Shown piece by piece: positions 1-54,775 of a stretch of DNA of 64,000 nucleotides. This DNA is from Erinaceus europaeus (Eukaryota > Chordata > Mammalia > Eulipotyphla > Erinaceidae). A model generated the notes under the pieces. That model did not search any database. It worked only from the letters and a program-made list of their open reading frames with translations, and was not told the origin of the DNA. The number at the start of each line of letters is the position of its first letter. The first letter of the stretch is position 1. The DNA is taken from the NCBI RefSeq assembly GCF_950295315.1, contig NC_080171.1:114271064-114335063 (forward strand), given 5' to 3'. The position numbers and the translations under genes were made by a program.

Positions 1-42527
<42,527 letters not shown>

Positions 42528-42961
42528 CTAGAGGGACAGACACAGGCAGGTGACACTTGCCCAGACCCCTACATGGCCTCGCCAGCATGCGTGCCACTGG
42601 CCAGCCGGCCCATCAGCACCCGCCTTCTGGAACATGGCACAGGGAGGGGGTGTAGAGGTGCAGATGGTCCTGAAGCCTCTGTGGTGCCGAGTCCTTACTC
42701 CTGTCACCAGCAGAGGGTCTCATGGCCACCAGTGTCTTCTCCAGTGCCACAACCCTGCAGTCCAATGAGCCCACTTGCAGCCAGCCCAAAGAAAAAGAGG
42801 CTCTCTAGTCCACCTGCCACACGGCAGTGCTGCTTCTCCCAACAAGGGAGTTCTTCTCCACACACTGAGAATCATACAAGAAGGAAACACCAACTACTAT
42901 AATTTATACAGGACCATGAAGACATGTTTGGGCCACAGGAGATTAAACCAAAAACTCAAAC

Positions 42962-43296
42962 AGGGCTGGGAGGAGGCACACCCAGTAAAGCACACATATC
43001 GCCATGCACAAGGACCCAGGTTCGAGCCCCCGGCTCCCCACCTGCAGGGGAGTCACTTCACAAGCAGTGAAGCAGGTCTGCGGGTGTCTATCTTTTTCTC
43101 CCCTTCTCTGTCTTCCCCTCCTCTCTCCATTTCTCTCTGTCCTATCCAACAACAACGACATCAATAATAACTACAATAATAAAGCAACAAGGGCAACAAA
43201 AGGGAATAAATAAATAAATATTTTTTAAAAAAAGAGAAAGTAACCACCAGGAGCAGTGGATTCGTAGTGCCGGCACCAAGCACCAGTGATAATCTT
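42962..43296 (+). repeat. SINE-B variant with 3' extension
   Basis: B box 'ggttcgagcccc', body 'ggggagtcacttcacaagc', CAACAA tail, A-run and 'gagcagtggattcgtagtg'. Confidence 0.9.
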
Positions 43297-44129
43297 TGTG
43301 ACCAGTGCTAGGAAGCAAAGCCTATGGCCTGGCCAAGCCACAACTCAGGGTCAGAGTCACAACACCCACACTCCCACCTGCTTGAGCCCCCAGTTCATGA
43401 GCTTGGCTTCTCCCCACCCCCACAGCCTGGTCTTTCCATTCCTGAAGCCTTCCCATGAACCCACTGCAGGAAACCGAAAACAAACCTCAGAATTCTGTTT
43501 CCAGCTTCATCTCACTGGGTGAAGCCTTCTCTCCATCTCAACATATGTGCCAAGTGCTCCCCCCTTCTCCTGGTCCAACAGACCCCAGAACCCACATCTG
43601 TGCCCTCCCACCTGGTGTCACAGATGACAGAACAGCCGTGTGATCCCCGGAAGAAAACCACAGCTGAAGAGGCAAGGACAAGGGAGCTGGAACGGGGAGA
43701 CTTGGGTTAAAGGGAGACACAAAGGACCTACAGTCAGAGCCAGACAAGTCAGAGGAGTGATGGCAGCGTACGAGGCCTGGCTGAGACTCACAGCCCCAGT
43801 GGCCACACCACCACTCTACCTCCTGCTAGTTCTACCAAGTCCACCAGCACTGCCTTTTCACATGGCACTGACAACACGGCTGCCAATAGTGAAAACAAAC
43901 AAACAAGAAGAAGGAAAAAAACCTCCTGGTGAAACTTCCAAGTGTGGCTAACACCAGAAAAACAAGAAATTCACAGACCAAAAGCAACTTCAAAAAGAAA
44001 AAGATTAACTGGCATCCTCATTAAGGATCTAAGATATTGACATGGATAAACCAGAACAGCTTCTACTTAAAAAGGAAAATCGTGAACGAACCCTCACATG
44101 ATAGCTCAAGTCAGAAACAGAGATTTTCC

Positions 44130-44245
44130 ATAAGACGGTGTGCTGTATTGCCAAGTGTGTGACCCGCTTCAAGCTCAGCACTGCAACACTGAAGGGAGCT
44201 TCTGTCCTGTGGTCGCTCTCTGTCTCTCTCTCTGCCCCTAAAGTA
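44130..44245 (+). repeat. SINE-D
   Basis: 'attgccaagtgtgtgaccc', 'aacactgaagggagcttc', TC-rich end. Confidence 0.7.
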
Positions 44246-44440
44246 AGATTTGGCAGTGGCACACCAGGTAGAACATACAGATTAGCATGTGCAATGTCCT
44301 GGGTTCAAGTACCTGGTCCCCACCTGTAAGGGGAAGCTTCATATGCAGTGAAGTAGTGCTGCAGGCTTCTCTCTCTCTTCCTTCCTTCTGAATGTATGTC
44401 TCTATGAATACAACAACAACAACAACAATAATACACTGGT
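44246..44440 (+). repeat. SINE-A
   Basis: 'ggcagtggcacaccaggtag' head, 'aggggaagcttcatatgcag' body, (CAA)n tail. Confidence 0.8.
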
Positions 44441-44765
44441 AATAAATAAGTCCCAGGCATTAAGGGCTACCAAGTACAACCACACAGAGACCCACTTCAC
44501 TCCCAATGGCTGGAGTCAGAAGATGGGCCATTCCAAAAGGTTTAACGGGGGGAGCCTTTGGGCTCACCTTCCAAGACGCTGGAAGTAGAAGGTGACCATC
44601 TTGAGAGTTCAAAGCAGAACCCATCTTCCTGGTGCTCACATGAGACACAGGGATACACGCTGTTCCCTGCAGCCTCCCCCAATCACCCCAAACTGGAGCA
44701 GAAGAGAGGTCTGTGTCTAAGTGAGGTCACACACTGTGGTGCGCCCAAACAAAACACAACTCAGG

Positions 44766-45047
44766 GGGGCCGGGCGGTGGCGCAGCGGGTTAAGCGCATG
44801 TGGCGCGAAGCACAAAGGATCCCGGTTTGAGCCCCCGGCTCCCCACCCGCAGGGGAGTCGCTTCCCAGGCGGTGAAGCAGGTCTGCAGGTGTCTGTCTTT
44901 CTCTCCCCCTCTCTGTCTTCCCCTCCTCTCTCCATTTCTCTCTGTCCTGTCCAACAACAGCATCAATAACAACAATAACTGCAACAACAATAAAAAAATT
45001 TTTAAGAAAACAAGGGTAGCAAAAGGGAAATTAAAAAAAAAAAAACT
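44766..45047 (+). repeat. SINE-B
   Basis: 'ggccgggcggtggcgcagcg' head, near-consensus throughout, A12 tail. Confidence 0.93.
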
Positions 45048-45660
45048 CAGCAAAAATGGAACAAACACCTAGCACCTCCAACAGCGAGGCCAAGTCCCCG
45101 AAGCACCCCACTGAAGGAAGGAAGAACACATCCGATGGCTCCCTGAGGTAAAGCTTCAGAAGAGGTCAAGACCAGAGCAGCATCCAGGGAGGAGGCAGGG
45201 GAGCTAAGACGCCAGGGCATCGGGAAAGTTCCACATCCTAGGAGGACTGTGGAAGGATGGGCTCCTTGGTAGGAGCTTATCTACTTGCACAGTGAGGATC
45301 TGAATTCCATTCTGGGCAAGTTATAGCGCAATCTCTGCCAAATTTGGTGGGAGGGGGTGGGAGGGGGTGGGAGGAGGGGAGAGGGGATGTGGGAATACCC
45401 AAAGACCAGATGAGGAAGTAAAGGAGGCAGGCAGACAGGATAGACAGGAGCCGGGAAAGAACAGGTCGGGAGTTCAAATGGCAGGTTGCAGAAGTTCCAA
45501 GAGGCACAAACGGACATCAGGAAGGAGCTAAGGACACGACATCTCCCACACTGAAAAGACAGCCTAGAACACAAGAACCAGCCAAGGCCAAGCCAGACTA
45601 TGAAGACTTTCTCTCAAGACCTAGCCATATTTGATCTAACAAAAATGAAGACTGAAGTGT

Positions 45661-45885
45661 GCAGGGCTGGGCAGTGGCGCAGCTGGTTAAGTGAGCACAT
45701 TACGGTGCGCAAAGACCCAGGTTTGAGCCCCCGGTCCCCACCTACGGGGTGGGAGGGAGGAAGCTTCACAAGCAGTGAAGCAGTGCTGCAGGCGTCTGTC
45801 TCTCACTCTCTATACTCTTTCCCTCTAAATTTCTCCCTGTCTTATCGAATAAAACAAAGTTTAAGGGAAAAAAAAAATGAAAATT
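45661..45885 (+). repeat. SINE-A
   Basis: 'gggctgggcagtggcgcagc' head, 'ggaagcttcacaagcagtg' body, 'ttatcgaataaaac' tail. Confidence 0.88.
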
Positions 45886-46822
45886 CTATGCACCAAGGTG
45901 CCAAGTTTCACAGATGACCCTGCAAGCGCCAACTCTGAATCCCACACCAGCCAAGTGTGTGGGGAACAGTAGGTCAGTGGCACTCCCAGGCCGGTGGGGC
46001 CAAGGTCACTTCCTATACTCCCTGGGTCAAACAGTCAATGGGAGAGGCGTTTCCACACAATGGAGCTCTACTCAGGGAGAGGAACAGATGAGGCCGGCCA
46101 CAGCGACCAGCCAGGGGCAGCTGAACTTGTGGTGGCACCGTATGAAGAAAGCTGGAAAGGAGGCAAACTGGTTGCCTCATTCCTTTCCGGTGGGCCTGGC
46201 TCACGATACTAGAGGAAACTCACACAGTCGTTTGTAGTATAAATGGATTTTGCCAAGATTTTAGCACCGACCAACAAATGAGAGATCTCATTGTCATCTC
46301 AGAGCAAAAGGTGCATGTTATAAATAACACCTCACAATAAAACGAGGAGAAGGAAGCACCCTGCCTACGCTCGCTGCAGTTTCCACTTTCTGTGACAGTT
46401 GCTGGCTAAAGGTGACACATCAAAGACACAGGAAAAAGAGAGAATCATAATCTTTAGGGATGGTGTCTCCAGAGCCGGAGGTGGGACTGGAGAGACCTGA
46501 TTTTTCCGTCTAAGCTGCTGGGCTATTTTTAGCCAGGGGACACACTGCTCGATTACTTGAAAGGTCAGTAGCATGTCCTCAGAGCCCTGACCAAGGCTGC
46601 CTGCTGGCATGCGGTCCAGCATCCCCTCCCAGGCCTGGCCTGTGCTGTGGTCACTCTCACTCTCACTGCTGCTCTGCGGCTGGTGGTGGACTGTCAGATA
46701 AGTGACTCCGAGGGGGCAGAACCAACCCAGCAACTGGCGCTCACACAGTCCCTGGGATGCATCCCCTAATTAATGTGACCAGGTGGCTCAAGGTCATGAG
46801 CCAGGCAAGAAAGAAACACCTG

Positions 46823-47086
46823 GGAGTCGGGCGGTAGCGCAGCGGGTTAAGCACAGGTGGCGCAAAGTGCAAGGACCGGCCTAAGAATCCCAGTTCGAGC
46901 CCCTGGATCTCTACCTACAGGGGAGTCGCTTCACAGGCGATGAATCAGGTCTGCAGGTGTCTATCTTTCTCCCCTCCTCTCTCCATTTCTCTCTGTCCTA
47001 TCCAACAATGATGACATCAATAACAACAACAATAACTACAACAATAAAACAAGGGCAACAAAAGGGAATAAATAAATATTAAAAGA
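46823..47086 (+). repeat. SINE-B with target-site duplication
   Basis: aagaaagaaacacctg (46807-46822) and aagaaagaagcacctg (47087-47102) flank a near-consensus copy. Confidence 0.94.
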
Positions 47087-47819
47087 AAGAAAGAAGCACC
47101 TGCTCCTTAGAGATGCCCCAGACCTGCCAGGCAGTGGCCTTAGGGTTTACTACTGTGTGAGCTGCTCATACACACGGCTGGGAGGGCGGTTCACCCACTC
47201 AGAGGCAGGTTCACCCCCCCAACAGAGCACGCCAGCGCACCTCCCCAGACAGGGGCTCGCCCACCCAGACACAAACCAGCTTCCCTCCCACAGGCACCCG
47301 GGGCTGCCTAAATTAGAGGTTCCTGCTTCCCAGCGACAGCGAGAGTCAGCCAGACTGGAAAGGATAGCCTGGGATCATCCAGCTCCTGCCCCTGCAAGAA
47401 GAAAGCCGAGCTAACCGTGGGTGGCAGCTCAAGGCACAGCCAGGCCGTGCTGGCTCTGCAGCCTCTCCAAGGTTGCAGGGGGTTGCCTATGGTGCTAAGA
47501 GATCAGGGGGAGTGAGCCCAAGCTCAGCCTCCCCCCTGTGAGATCCCCGGCCTCACAGCTCTGTCTGGTGAGGGCTGTCTGCTGGGAATGCTGCGGTCAG
47601 CCCCTTTCAGCCAGGGTACAAACAGAACAGCATCCAAGGAATTCCGGGACCGGGTAGGAGACAGTGGGCACCATACACATGGGGCACAGACAAAAGGTGA
47701 CCAGCTGGCAGAGAGGCTTGGATCAGCATGGTCAGAGTCGGGGGTTTCAACCTGGCAGGAATCTCGCCTTAGTCACACAAGTACTGAGTTAAACAAGCAA
47801 ACAAAGGAACCTCTTTTGG

Positions 47820-48090
47820 GTTATGTTACGAGAGATAAATCACAAAGAGAAAGTCAAGTATGGGATGATCCCACTCATAAACAGAAGTTGAGGAAGAACA
47901 GAAAAGGAAACACAAAGCGGAAATTGAGTTTGGAGTACTGCACCAAAGCAAAAAAAAAAACTCGGGGGGTGGGGAGGGTAGATTTTCAGCTTCACTATGG
48001 GGAGGTTGGGGGTAGGGACAGAGATCTTTGATACACTCCTATTAACTTATAGTCGTAGAGATCACTATATAAAATAATACTTAACAATAA
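47820..48090 (+). mobile_element. L1 3'-UTR fragment
   Basis: Phrases 'tatgggatgatcccactca', 'aacagaagttgagg' and 'gagtactgcaccaaag' match the 3' part of the better L1 copy at 51320-51440 in the same order. Confidence 0.75.
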
Positions 48091-48854
48091 AGGAAACCTC
48101 TTCAGGGCACTTTGTTGAGAGCTGTCCCACACAAGGGTATCAGCCCAAGACAGGGGCTCCAGGCACAGGGTGGGCCCAGAACATGCTGGCACATGCCAGA
48201 GACCTCCTGATGCCCTCAGTAAGGAAAGCCCCTCACAGCTACTAGGTTCGGAGCAGACACAATCAGGCTCAACCCCAACTCTGGGGCCTACATATTCCTG
48301 ACCCGCCCTTGTACCCTTGAGCGGGAAAATGAGTGAGGCCCAAGTCACATCTCTGGGTGGTGATGGCACACGGAGGGGGTAGAGATGGTGGGAAGGATGC
48401 TGCTCCCCAACTCGGCTCCTGGCAGGCACTCACGTGCTTCGTTCAGTCACCAAATGGGTTACTGGGGCTCTGGGCTTGCAGGAACGGCTACCATGGAGAA
48501 AATATAAACATGCAGCAGGTCAAGGGGACAGGAGGGTGACAGTGACCAGATCTCCACTGGACCTGGAGAAAAGCTGCCCCTGAAGGCAGTTAATGCCCAC
48601 AATGTAGAGCCCCCAGAAGTCAGGATGCACTGAGGCCTGGGGTCTTGGGAGAAGCACCCTATGTGGGCATGAGGCACTACGGGGGGCGGGGGGTGTCACA
48701 TGGGCTCATGATAGCTCTGGGCCGCTGGTACAGGGGGGCAAGAGACAAGCTGCCCACAGAGCTGTTCTGAGTACCTCTGACAGCTGACAGCCAAGGGGAA
48801 ACCTGCACAGATGGCATGGGCTCATCTGCATGCCCCTACAATTTACTGCAGGTT

Positions 48855-49182
48855 TTTGTTTTTTTTCCTCTGGGTTACTGCTGTGGCTTGGTGCCTGCAC
48901 TATTAATCCACTGCTCCTAGATGCTATTTTTTCCCCTTTGTTGCCCTTGCTGTTTATTGTTGTTGTTATTGTTATTGCTGTGGTTGTTGGACAGAGAGAA
49001 CTTGTGAGAGAAGGGGGGAACAGAGAGAGGGAGAGAAAAATAGACACCTGCAGACCTGTTTCACTGCTTGTGAAGTGACCTTTCTACAGGTGGGGAGCCA
49101 GGGGCTCGAACTGGGATCTTTACTCTGGTCCCTGCGCTTTGCACCAAGTGCACTTAACTTGCTGTGCCACTGCCTGGCCCCC
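48855..49182 (-). repeat. SINE-B variant with 3' extension
   Basis: Reverse extension 'cactattaatccactgctcc', then tail, body and head 'gctgtgccactgcctggccc'. Confidence 0.85.
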
Positions 49183-49949
49183 TTACCACAGCTTTTAAAA
49201 GAAACTCATTTTAAACCGAATTATTCTCCTCAACATCACTCAGCTGTAAACAATAAAGTCCGTGCCGTCACAGTTGGGCTAGTAGCATTGTCTTTAGTCA
49301 CCTTTCATGACAGCACCCTTGTTAACAGGAGGAATTCTTTCACACGGCCGGAGTCTGAAGCAGCACAGAACCGACCTCAAGAGTCAGGGGAGTTGCCAGA
49401 GGGGGTCAGAGTGCACTCGCATGGACAGAGTGACGGCCAGTCAGCAAGGACAGAGCAGTCCCAATACTCATAGCTCTGTTGTCAAGGGCCCCAACAAGTG
49501 AACAATGAATCCATAAGGAGGCAGTAGCCCCTCAGCATCAGCTGTGTAAACACTACTTGCTCTGAGGGCAGGAAGTGCTGAGATGACCAGCGAAACTAGT
49601 GTCTTCCAGGGACCTATGCTCTGGAAAGGCTACTCCCACCCCACCAAGTGTTCCCAGGAAAAAGGCAGCAGGCATGCAAGCCCCACACCCCACCCCGGCC
49701 CGCCGCCTACAGGCAGGAGGGGCCCTGCCCACCTGTGAGCTGGGGCCTAAAGAGCTGCGAAGGACACCATCATCACATTCTGTAAATATTGATGTTTGAA
49801 CTTGATGGTCTTCCTGGCCATTTTATAAATACATCTCTAACCCCAGTCCAGGTTCACATTTCCACTCCCACAGACTTGACCTGATAGCCTTCCCTTAGAG
49901 ACTTTTATTGATCACCTGACCGCACTCCTCTGCCATAGAATGATGTGTA

Positions 49950-50156
49950 TTGGAATCTAGGTTCTTTTATTTCCTAGGCTCATACAAGCCGAAGACCGGA
50001 CACTTTTTCTGTAGATCAAATTACCATTACAAATTAGTGGCATGGCAGAACAAATGGACAGTGGCTAACGACGTGACCCAGAATGCCTCTCTCATCGCCA
50101 ATGGGGCCATCAACTCCCTCACTGCCTGTCGGGAACTCAATCACCCCATACACTGA
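49950..50156 (+). other. unidentified 68-codon open frame with coding-like composition
   Basis: Plus-strand frame preceded by an acceptor-like 'ttttatttcctag'. The tail reads LVAWQNKWTVANDVTQNASL then IANGAINSLTACRELNHPIH and a stop. Third positions are GC-rich and the composition looks protein-like. I cannot name the family; it may be a retrocopy remnant or an unrelated exon on the strand opposite WNK2. Not called as a gene. Confidence 0.35.
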
Positions 50157-50544
50157 GGCCACCCAGCACCAGCCCTGCCCACCTCTGGTGAGGCCCCTCT
50201 ATGTGAAGACCCAGGCAACAAGGTCCTTGGGTTGCAGTGCTGCCCAACACTGAAGGCCAAGTCACCACAGGGGCCAGATCACCACAGGGGCCAAGTCACT
50301 CCTCGGCCAGATCAGGGCAGCCAGAGGGGTGCTGCCCTCCTGCTTAGAGTCCTGCCTGCCCACCCACATCCAGGCTTCTGCAAGGGGTTGGTTCCTGCCC
50401 AGAAGGGGGTGACCGAGGGAGAACAGATGCTGGGCCACCAGGGCAGGGAAACCACAGAAACTGAGATCCTGGGGGGTACAGATTGTGCAGAACGAGCAGA
50501 CACCACACAGGACAAGGGCCAGCTCACGAGACGGAGGAAAAGCA

Positions 50545-51610
50545 CACAAGGCAAAGGGAGACATCACAGATCACAAGGACGGGGCAGTAGCAGCACAGCT
50601 AAAGAGACCACTACCCAAACCAAGAGACCCCTCACAGAATGGGAGATCTTTACATGCCATACACCAGACAAGAGGATAATAACCAGAATATATAAAGAAC
50701 TTGCAAATCTCAACAACAAGATAACAAATAACCCCATCCAAAAATGGGGGGAGGACATGGACAGAATACTCACCACAGAAGAGATGCAAAAGACTGAGAA
50801 ACACACGGAAAAATGCCCCAAATCTCTGATTGTCAGAGAAATGTAAATAAAGACAACAATGAGATACCACTTCACTCCTGTGAGAATGTCATACATCAGA
50901 AAAGATAACAGCAGCAAATGCTGGAGAGGGTGTGGGGTCAAAGGAACCCTCCTACACTGTTGGTGGGAATGTCAATTGGTCCAACCTCTGTGGAGAACAG
51001 TCTGGAGAACTCTCAGAAGGCTAGAAATGGACCTACCCTATGACCCTGCAATTCCTCTCCTGGGGATATATCCTAAGGAACCCAACATATCCATCCAAAA
51101 AGATCTGTGTACACATATGTTCTTGGCAGCACAATTTGTAATAGCCAAAACCTGGAAGCAACCCAGGTGTCCAACAACAGATGAGTGACTGAGCAAGTTG
51201 TGGTATATATACACAATGGAATACTACTCAGCTGTAAAAAATGGTAACTTCACCATTTTAGCCGATCTTGGATGGATCTTGAAAAATTCACGTTAAGTGA
51301 AATAAGTCAGAAACGAAAGATGAATATGGGATGATCTCACTCTCAGACAGAAGTTGAAAAACAAGATCAGAAAAGAAAACACAAGTAGAACCTGAACTGG
51401 AATTGGTGTATTGCACTAAAGTAAAAGACTCTGGGGTGGGGGTGGAGAGAATACAGGTCCAAAAAGGATGACAGAGGACCTAGTGGGGGTTGTATTGTTA
51501 TATGGAAAACTGGGAAATGTTATGCATGTACACACTATCATATTTACTGTTGAATGTAAAACATTAATTCCCCAGTAAAGAAATTTTAAAAAAAAAGAAA
51601 GAAAAGAAAA
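50545..51610 (+). mobile_element. LINE-1, 5'-truncated: end of ORF2, 3' UTR and A tail
   Basis: One continuous frame encodes the C-terminal part of L1 ORF2: TEWEIFTCHTPDKRIITRIY, NNPIQKWGEDMDRIL, then [34 protein letters not shown] and [15 protein letters not shown]. Two single-base stops break it: CAA to TAA after IVREM (50844-50846) and TGG to TGA after TDE (51186-51188). A 3' UTR and A-rich tail follow to about 51610. It is antisense to WNK2 and dead. Confidence 0.93.
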
Positions 51611-52263
51611 AGGATGGGGTAGCAGGGAGAGCTTGAATGCCCTCAGGGCAGCACCAGCTCTAACCTGAGAGGCCGCCAGCACAGCTATCACAGCACGTGA
51701 CCACACCACTAGGTCTAGGATGAACACATAGGCTAGCCCCTGGGGCTCCGAGCACTGATGTGTCGGGTGGGCATCTGTTGAGGGGAGTTGTGCCAGGTCT
51801 GAACATACACAGTGTCCCACAGGACCGGGAGGGAGGTACCATCAAGTGGAGCCAGTGCAGGTGGTTAGGGCCACAGAGACGCGACCAGGTAGCAAGAAGC
51901 AGGAAGGCTACAACGCTCACAGCTGCCCCCAGTCCTGGGAGCTGGCACCTCAGCTCTTTCTGGCTGTCACAGCTGTCAGAGCCATGGGGCCACAGCAAGG
52001 ACAAGGCTGTGCTCAGAGCATTCAAGTGTGAGATGAGCCACCAGCCTGGGTCTCACCTCAGGAGAAGGGAGAACTGGAACCTACCAGCAACACTCCCTTC
52101 CCCCCCACCAGAGCTATGTGACCAGAGCTGGGAGCACTTGACACCAGCTGGTCCAAACAGAGATGTAATCTAAGTATGAGAGACACATTCAATCTTTAAG
52201 GTGTGAAGTATTTTTTTTAAAGGGCCCACAACAACCTAGTGGTATTCTGTGTTAAAAACATTT

Positions 52264-52451
52264 TCTTTTCTTTTCTTTTCTCTTCTTTATTTTATTTTTG
52301 AGAGAGATGCAGAGGAAGAAAGACACAGAGAGAAATATCAGAGCACTGCACAGCTCTGGCTTATGGTAGTGCAGGGGATTGAACCTGGGACTTTGGAGCC
52401 TCAGACATGAGAGACTCTTTGCATAACCATTATGCTATCTACCCCCACCCC
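52264..52451 (-). repeat. SINE-C with target-site duplication
   Basis: aaaaacattttc at 52254-52265 and 52452-52463. The tail reads as (TTTTC)n, then 'cagcactgcacag'-like body and head 'ataaccattatgctatctac'. Confidence 0.9.
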
Positions 52452-52739
52452 AAAAACATTTTCAACTAGAGAAGAGGATCATCAAAATTAAGTACAAGTG
52501 CTCTCTTCACACTTGCAGTGTGGCTGTTAAGCTAAGGCTTAAACAGGCAGCTCACATGACAGTGACGCAGGATGATGTTGATCTGGCTTTACATGAAGCC
52601 GCCAGTTAGAAGCAGAGGCCCTGAGTGCCACATGAGCAGTGGGAACAGCCTGGCAGGAAGGGGCCGCGGGTAAGCGTGCGCGCTCTCCATCTCCACCCTC
52701 CTGATCAGACAGACACCGTCACAGGGCCACAAAGGCCAA

Positions 52740-52975
52740 AGCTTCCTTTTTTGTTGTTTATATTTGGGTTTTGGTGGAGTCAGGGTCCGTGTGTGCATGT
52801 TTTCACTACCCCCAGGCCATTTTTTTTTCATCCAGATAGTTAGAAAGATATGGAGAGAGAGAGACACCAGTTTCCTCCTTTGCCACAGCACCTAGCACGT
52901 GGTGCCCAAGCTCAGACCTGGGCTGCACACGTGACAATGTGGGCACCTACCTGGTGAGTTCTCTATCCTGTCCTG
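52740..52975 (-). repeat. SINE-D
   Basis: GA-rich middle, 'ctcagacctgggctgcaca' and 'gcacctacctggtgag' in reverse. Confidence 0.72.
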
Positions 52976-53244
52976 AAACTTAGCTTTGCACCAGCTCAGT
53001 TCCAAACAGTCTCAAATAGTGATCCCTCTGTTTTATCCACCTTCTAAAAGAAAAGGTCAACCACTGGAGAATTTTTTAATCACCCACACAATCAGATATC
53101 TCTGTAAGTTTTAAGCAAATCCAGGTCGATCAGGAGATAAAACAGAAAAGAAAAAATAGATCAGTGGAAAATACATAGACTGAAACATGGGAAATGAATA
53201 ATAAAGCATATAGAACATGGTAAAAAAAATTCCAACTAGTAGCC

Positions 53245-53380
53245 AGGGAGGTGGCTCAGTGGCAGAACACAGGATTTGCATGTATGGGCTTCTGCGCTCA
53301 GTCCCTGGCACAATATCACCATAGTGGTCACCTAGACTGTTCTCCTCACCCACATGCTAATAAAGAATTAGGGAAAAAAG
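53245..53380 (+). repeat. SINE-D-like element, old
   Basis: 'gggaggtggctcagtggcag', 'gctcagtccctggcacaat' and an A-rich end. Confidence 0.6.
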
Positions 53381-53563
53381 GGATCACCCAACTAATGGGA
53401 ATGGGGTTCCAGAAACAGGACATAAATATGGAACAAAAGCAGTGTGTGTTCAGTTAATGTCCCCAAGATGGCTATTATAAAAGTGAAGCAAGAAATTCAG
53501 CATAAATTCAAGTGCTTTAAACCCCAAGGAAGATGAATACAAAGGAAATTACTCCTGGCACAT

Positions 53564-53785
53564 GACAGGGTGAAGAACTGAGAGCCCAGCAAACAAAGAC
53601 GCCATAAAAGCCGCCTAAGGGGCAACAAGGCACACGCACACTGCAGCTTACCTCAACAGAGACAAGTGAGAAAAGACAGGGTGAAGAACTGAGAGCCCAG
53701 CAAACAAAGACGCCATAAAAGCCACCTAAGGGGCAACAAGGCACACGCACACTGCAGCTTACCTCAACAGAGACAAGTGAGAAAA
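53564..53785. repeat. 111-bp tandem duplication
   Basis: 53564-53674 is repeated as 53675-53785; the unit starts 'gacagggtgaagaactgaga'. I see a single difference (gccgcc versus gccacc), so it is recent. Confidence 0.97.
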
Positions 53786-53794
53786 GACTATGGA

Positions 53795-53900
53795 AGCTGG
53801 GGAGGCAAATAGTGAACATATACAAGGGGAGTTCGTGCCTGAGGCTCTGAGTTCCCAGGCTCAGTCCCCAGCACCACCATAAGCCAGAACTAAGCAATAA
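53795..53900 (+). repeat. SINE-C fragment
   Basis: 'gtgcctgaggctctgagttc' and 'ccagcaccaccataagccag'. Confidence 0.75.
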
Positions 53901-53904
53901 CGTG

Positions 53905-54490
53905 GGTCCATAGCATATCAGAGGTCAGGCTCAGGAAAAAACTAGTATAGTCATGGGCCCTATAGAATGTAACTAAAATAGGCCTACTACCTATCTTCAA
54001 AACAGAGACCCCCACCACCACCACCAAATCTTCAGCTGCACTATTCCAGCCTTTGGGTTCATGATTAGTCAACAATTTGTTTGGCTCTATATGTTAACTC
54101 TTTTTTTCAGCCACCAGGTTCCAGATGCTAGCATGATGCTAACCTGACTTCCCTGGACAGACAACCCCACCAATGTGTCCTGGAGCTCCGATTCCCCAGA
54201 TCTCTGCCCCACTAGGGAAAGAGAGAGACAGGCTGGGAGTATGGATCGACCTGTCAACACCCATGTTCAGCAGGGAAGCAATTACAGAAGCCAGGCCTTC
54301 CACCTTCTGCATCCCATAATGACCCTGGGTCCATGCTCCCAGAGGGATAAAGAATAGGAAAGCTATCAGGGGAGGGGATGGGATACAGGGTTCTGGTGGT
54401 GAGAACTGTGTGGATTTGTACCCCTCTTATCCTATGTTTTTTGTCAGTGTTTCCTATTTATAAATAAAAACTAAAAAAATAAAAACAAAC
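53905..54490 (+). mobile_element. L1-3'-end-like interspersed repeat, copy 2
   Basis: Same family as 27600-28125 and more complete, ending 'gtacccctcttatcctatg', 'tttcctatttataaataaaa' and an A-rich tail. Confidence 0.72.
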
Positions 54491-54604
54491 AAACAAAACA
54501 GAAAAAAAAAGGAGGAGGAAAGGGGAAAGGAGAAAGAAGAAAAGAAATTAACAACAACAAAAGACAGCTGAAACACATCTTTAAAGGTGGGGGAAAACTA
54601 GGCC

Positions 54605-54705
54605 AGTGAAATAGCTTTAATAGTCTACGACTTTGCTATCTATGTGCATGGATCAGGTTTAATCCCAGCCCCTACCACACTGAAGGAAGTCTCAGTGCTG
54701 TGGGG

Positions 54706-54743
<38 letters not shown>

Positions 54744-54775
54744 TCTTTTTAAAAATAAATAAATGCTGCTGGGAA
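54605..54775 (+). repeat. SINE-D with (TC)n
   Basis: 'gtgaaatagctttaatagtc', 'ccacactgaaggaagtctc', (TC)16-like array and (AAAT) tail. Confidence 0.83.

Noticed and set aside
46823..47086. Independent gene in SINE-derived open frames
   Set aside because: Frames recurring in every SINE copy with similar peptides (such as HLQTCF and RTERNGERRG strings) come from the repeat itself.
53564..53785. CRISPR-like or multi-copy array
   Set aside because: Only two adjacent copies with no spacers, in a mammalian intron.
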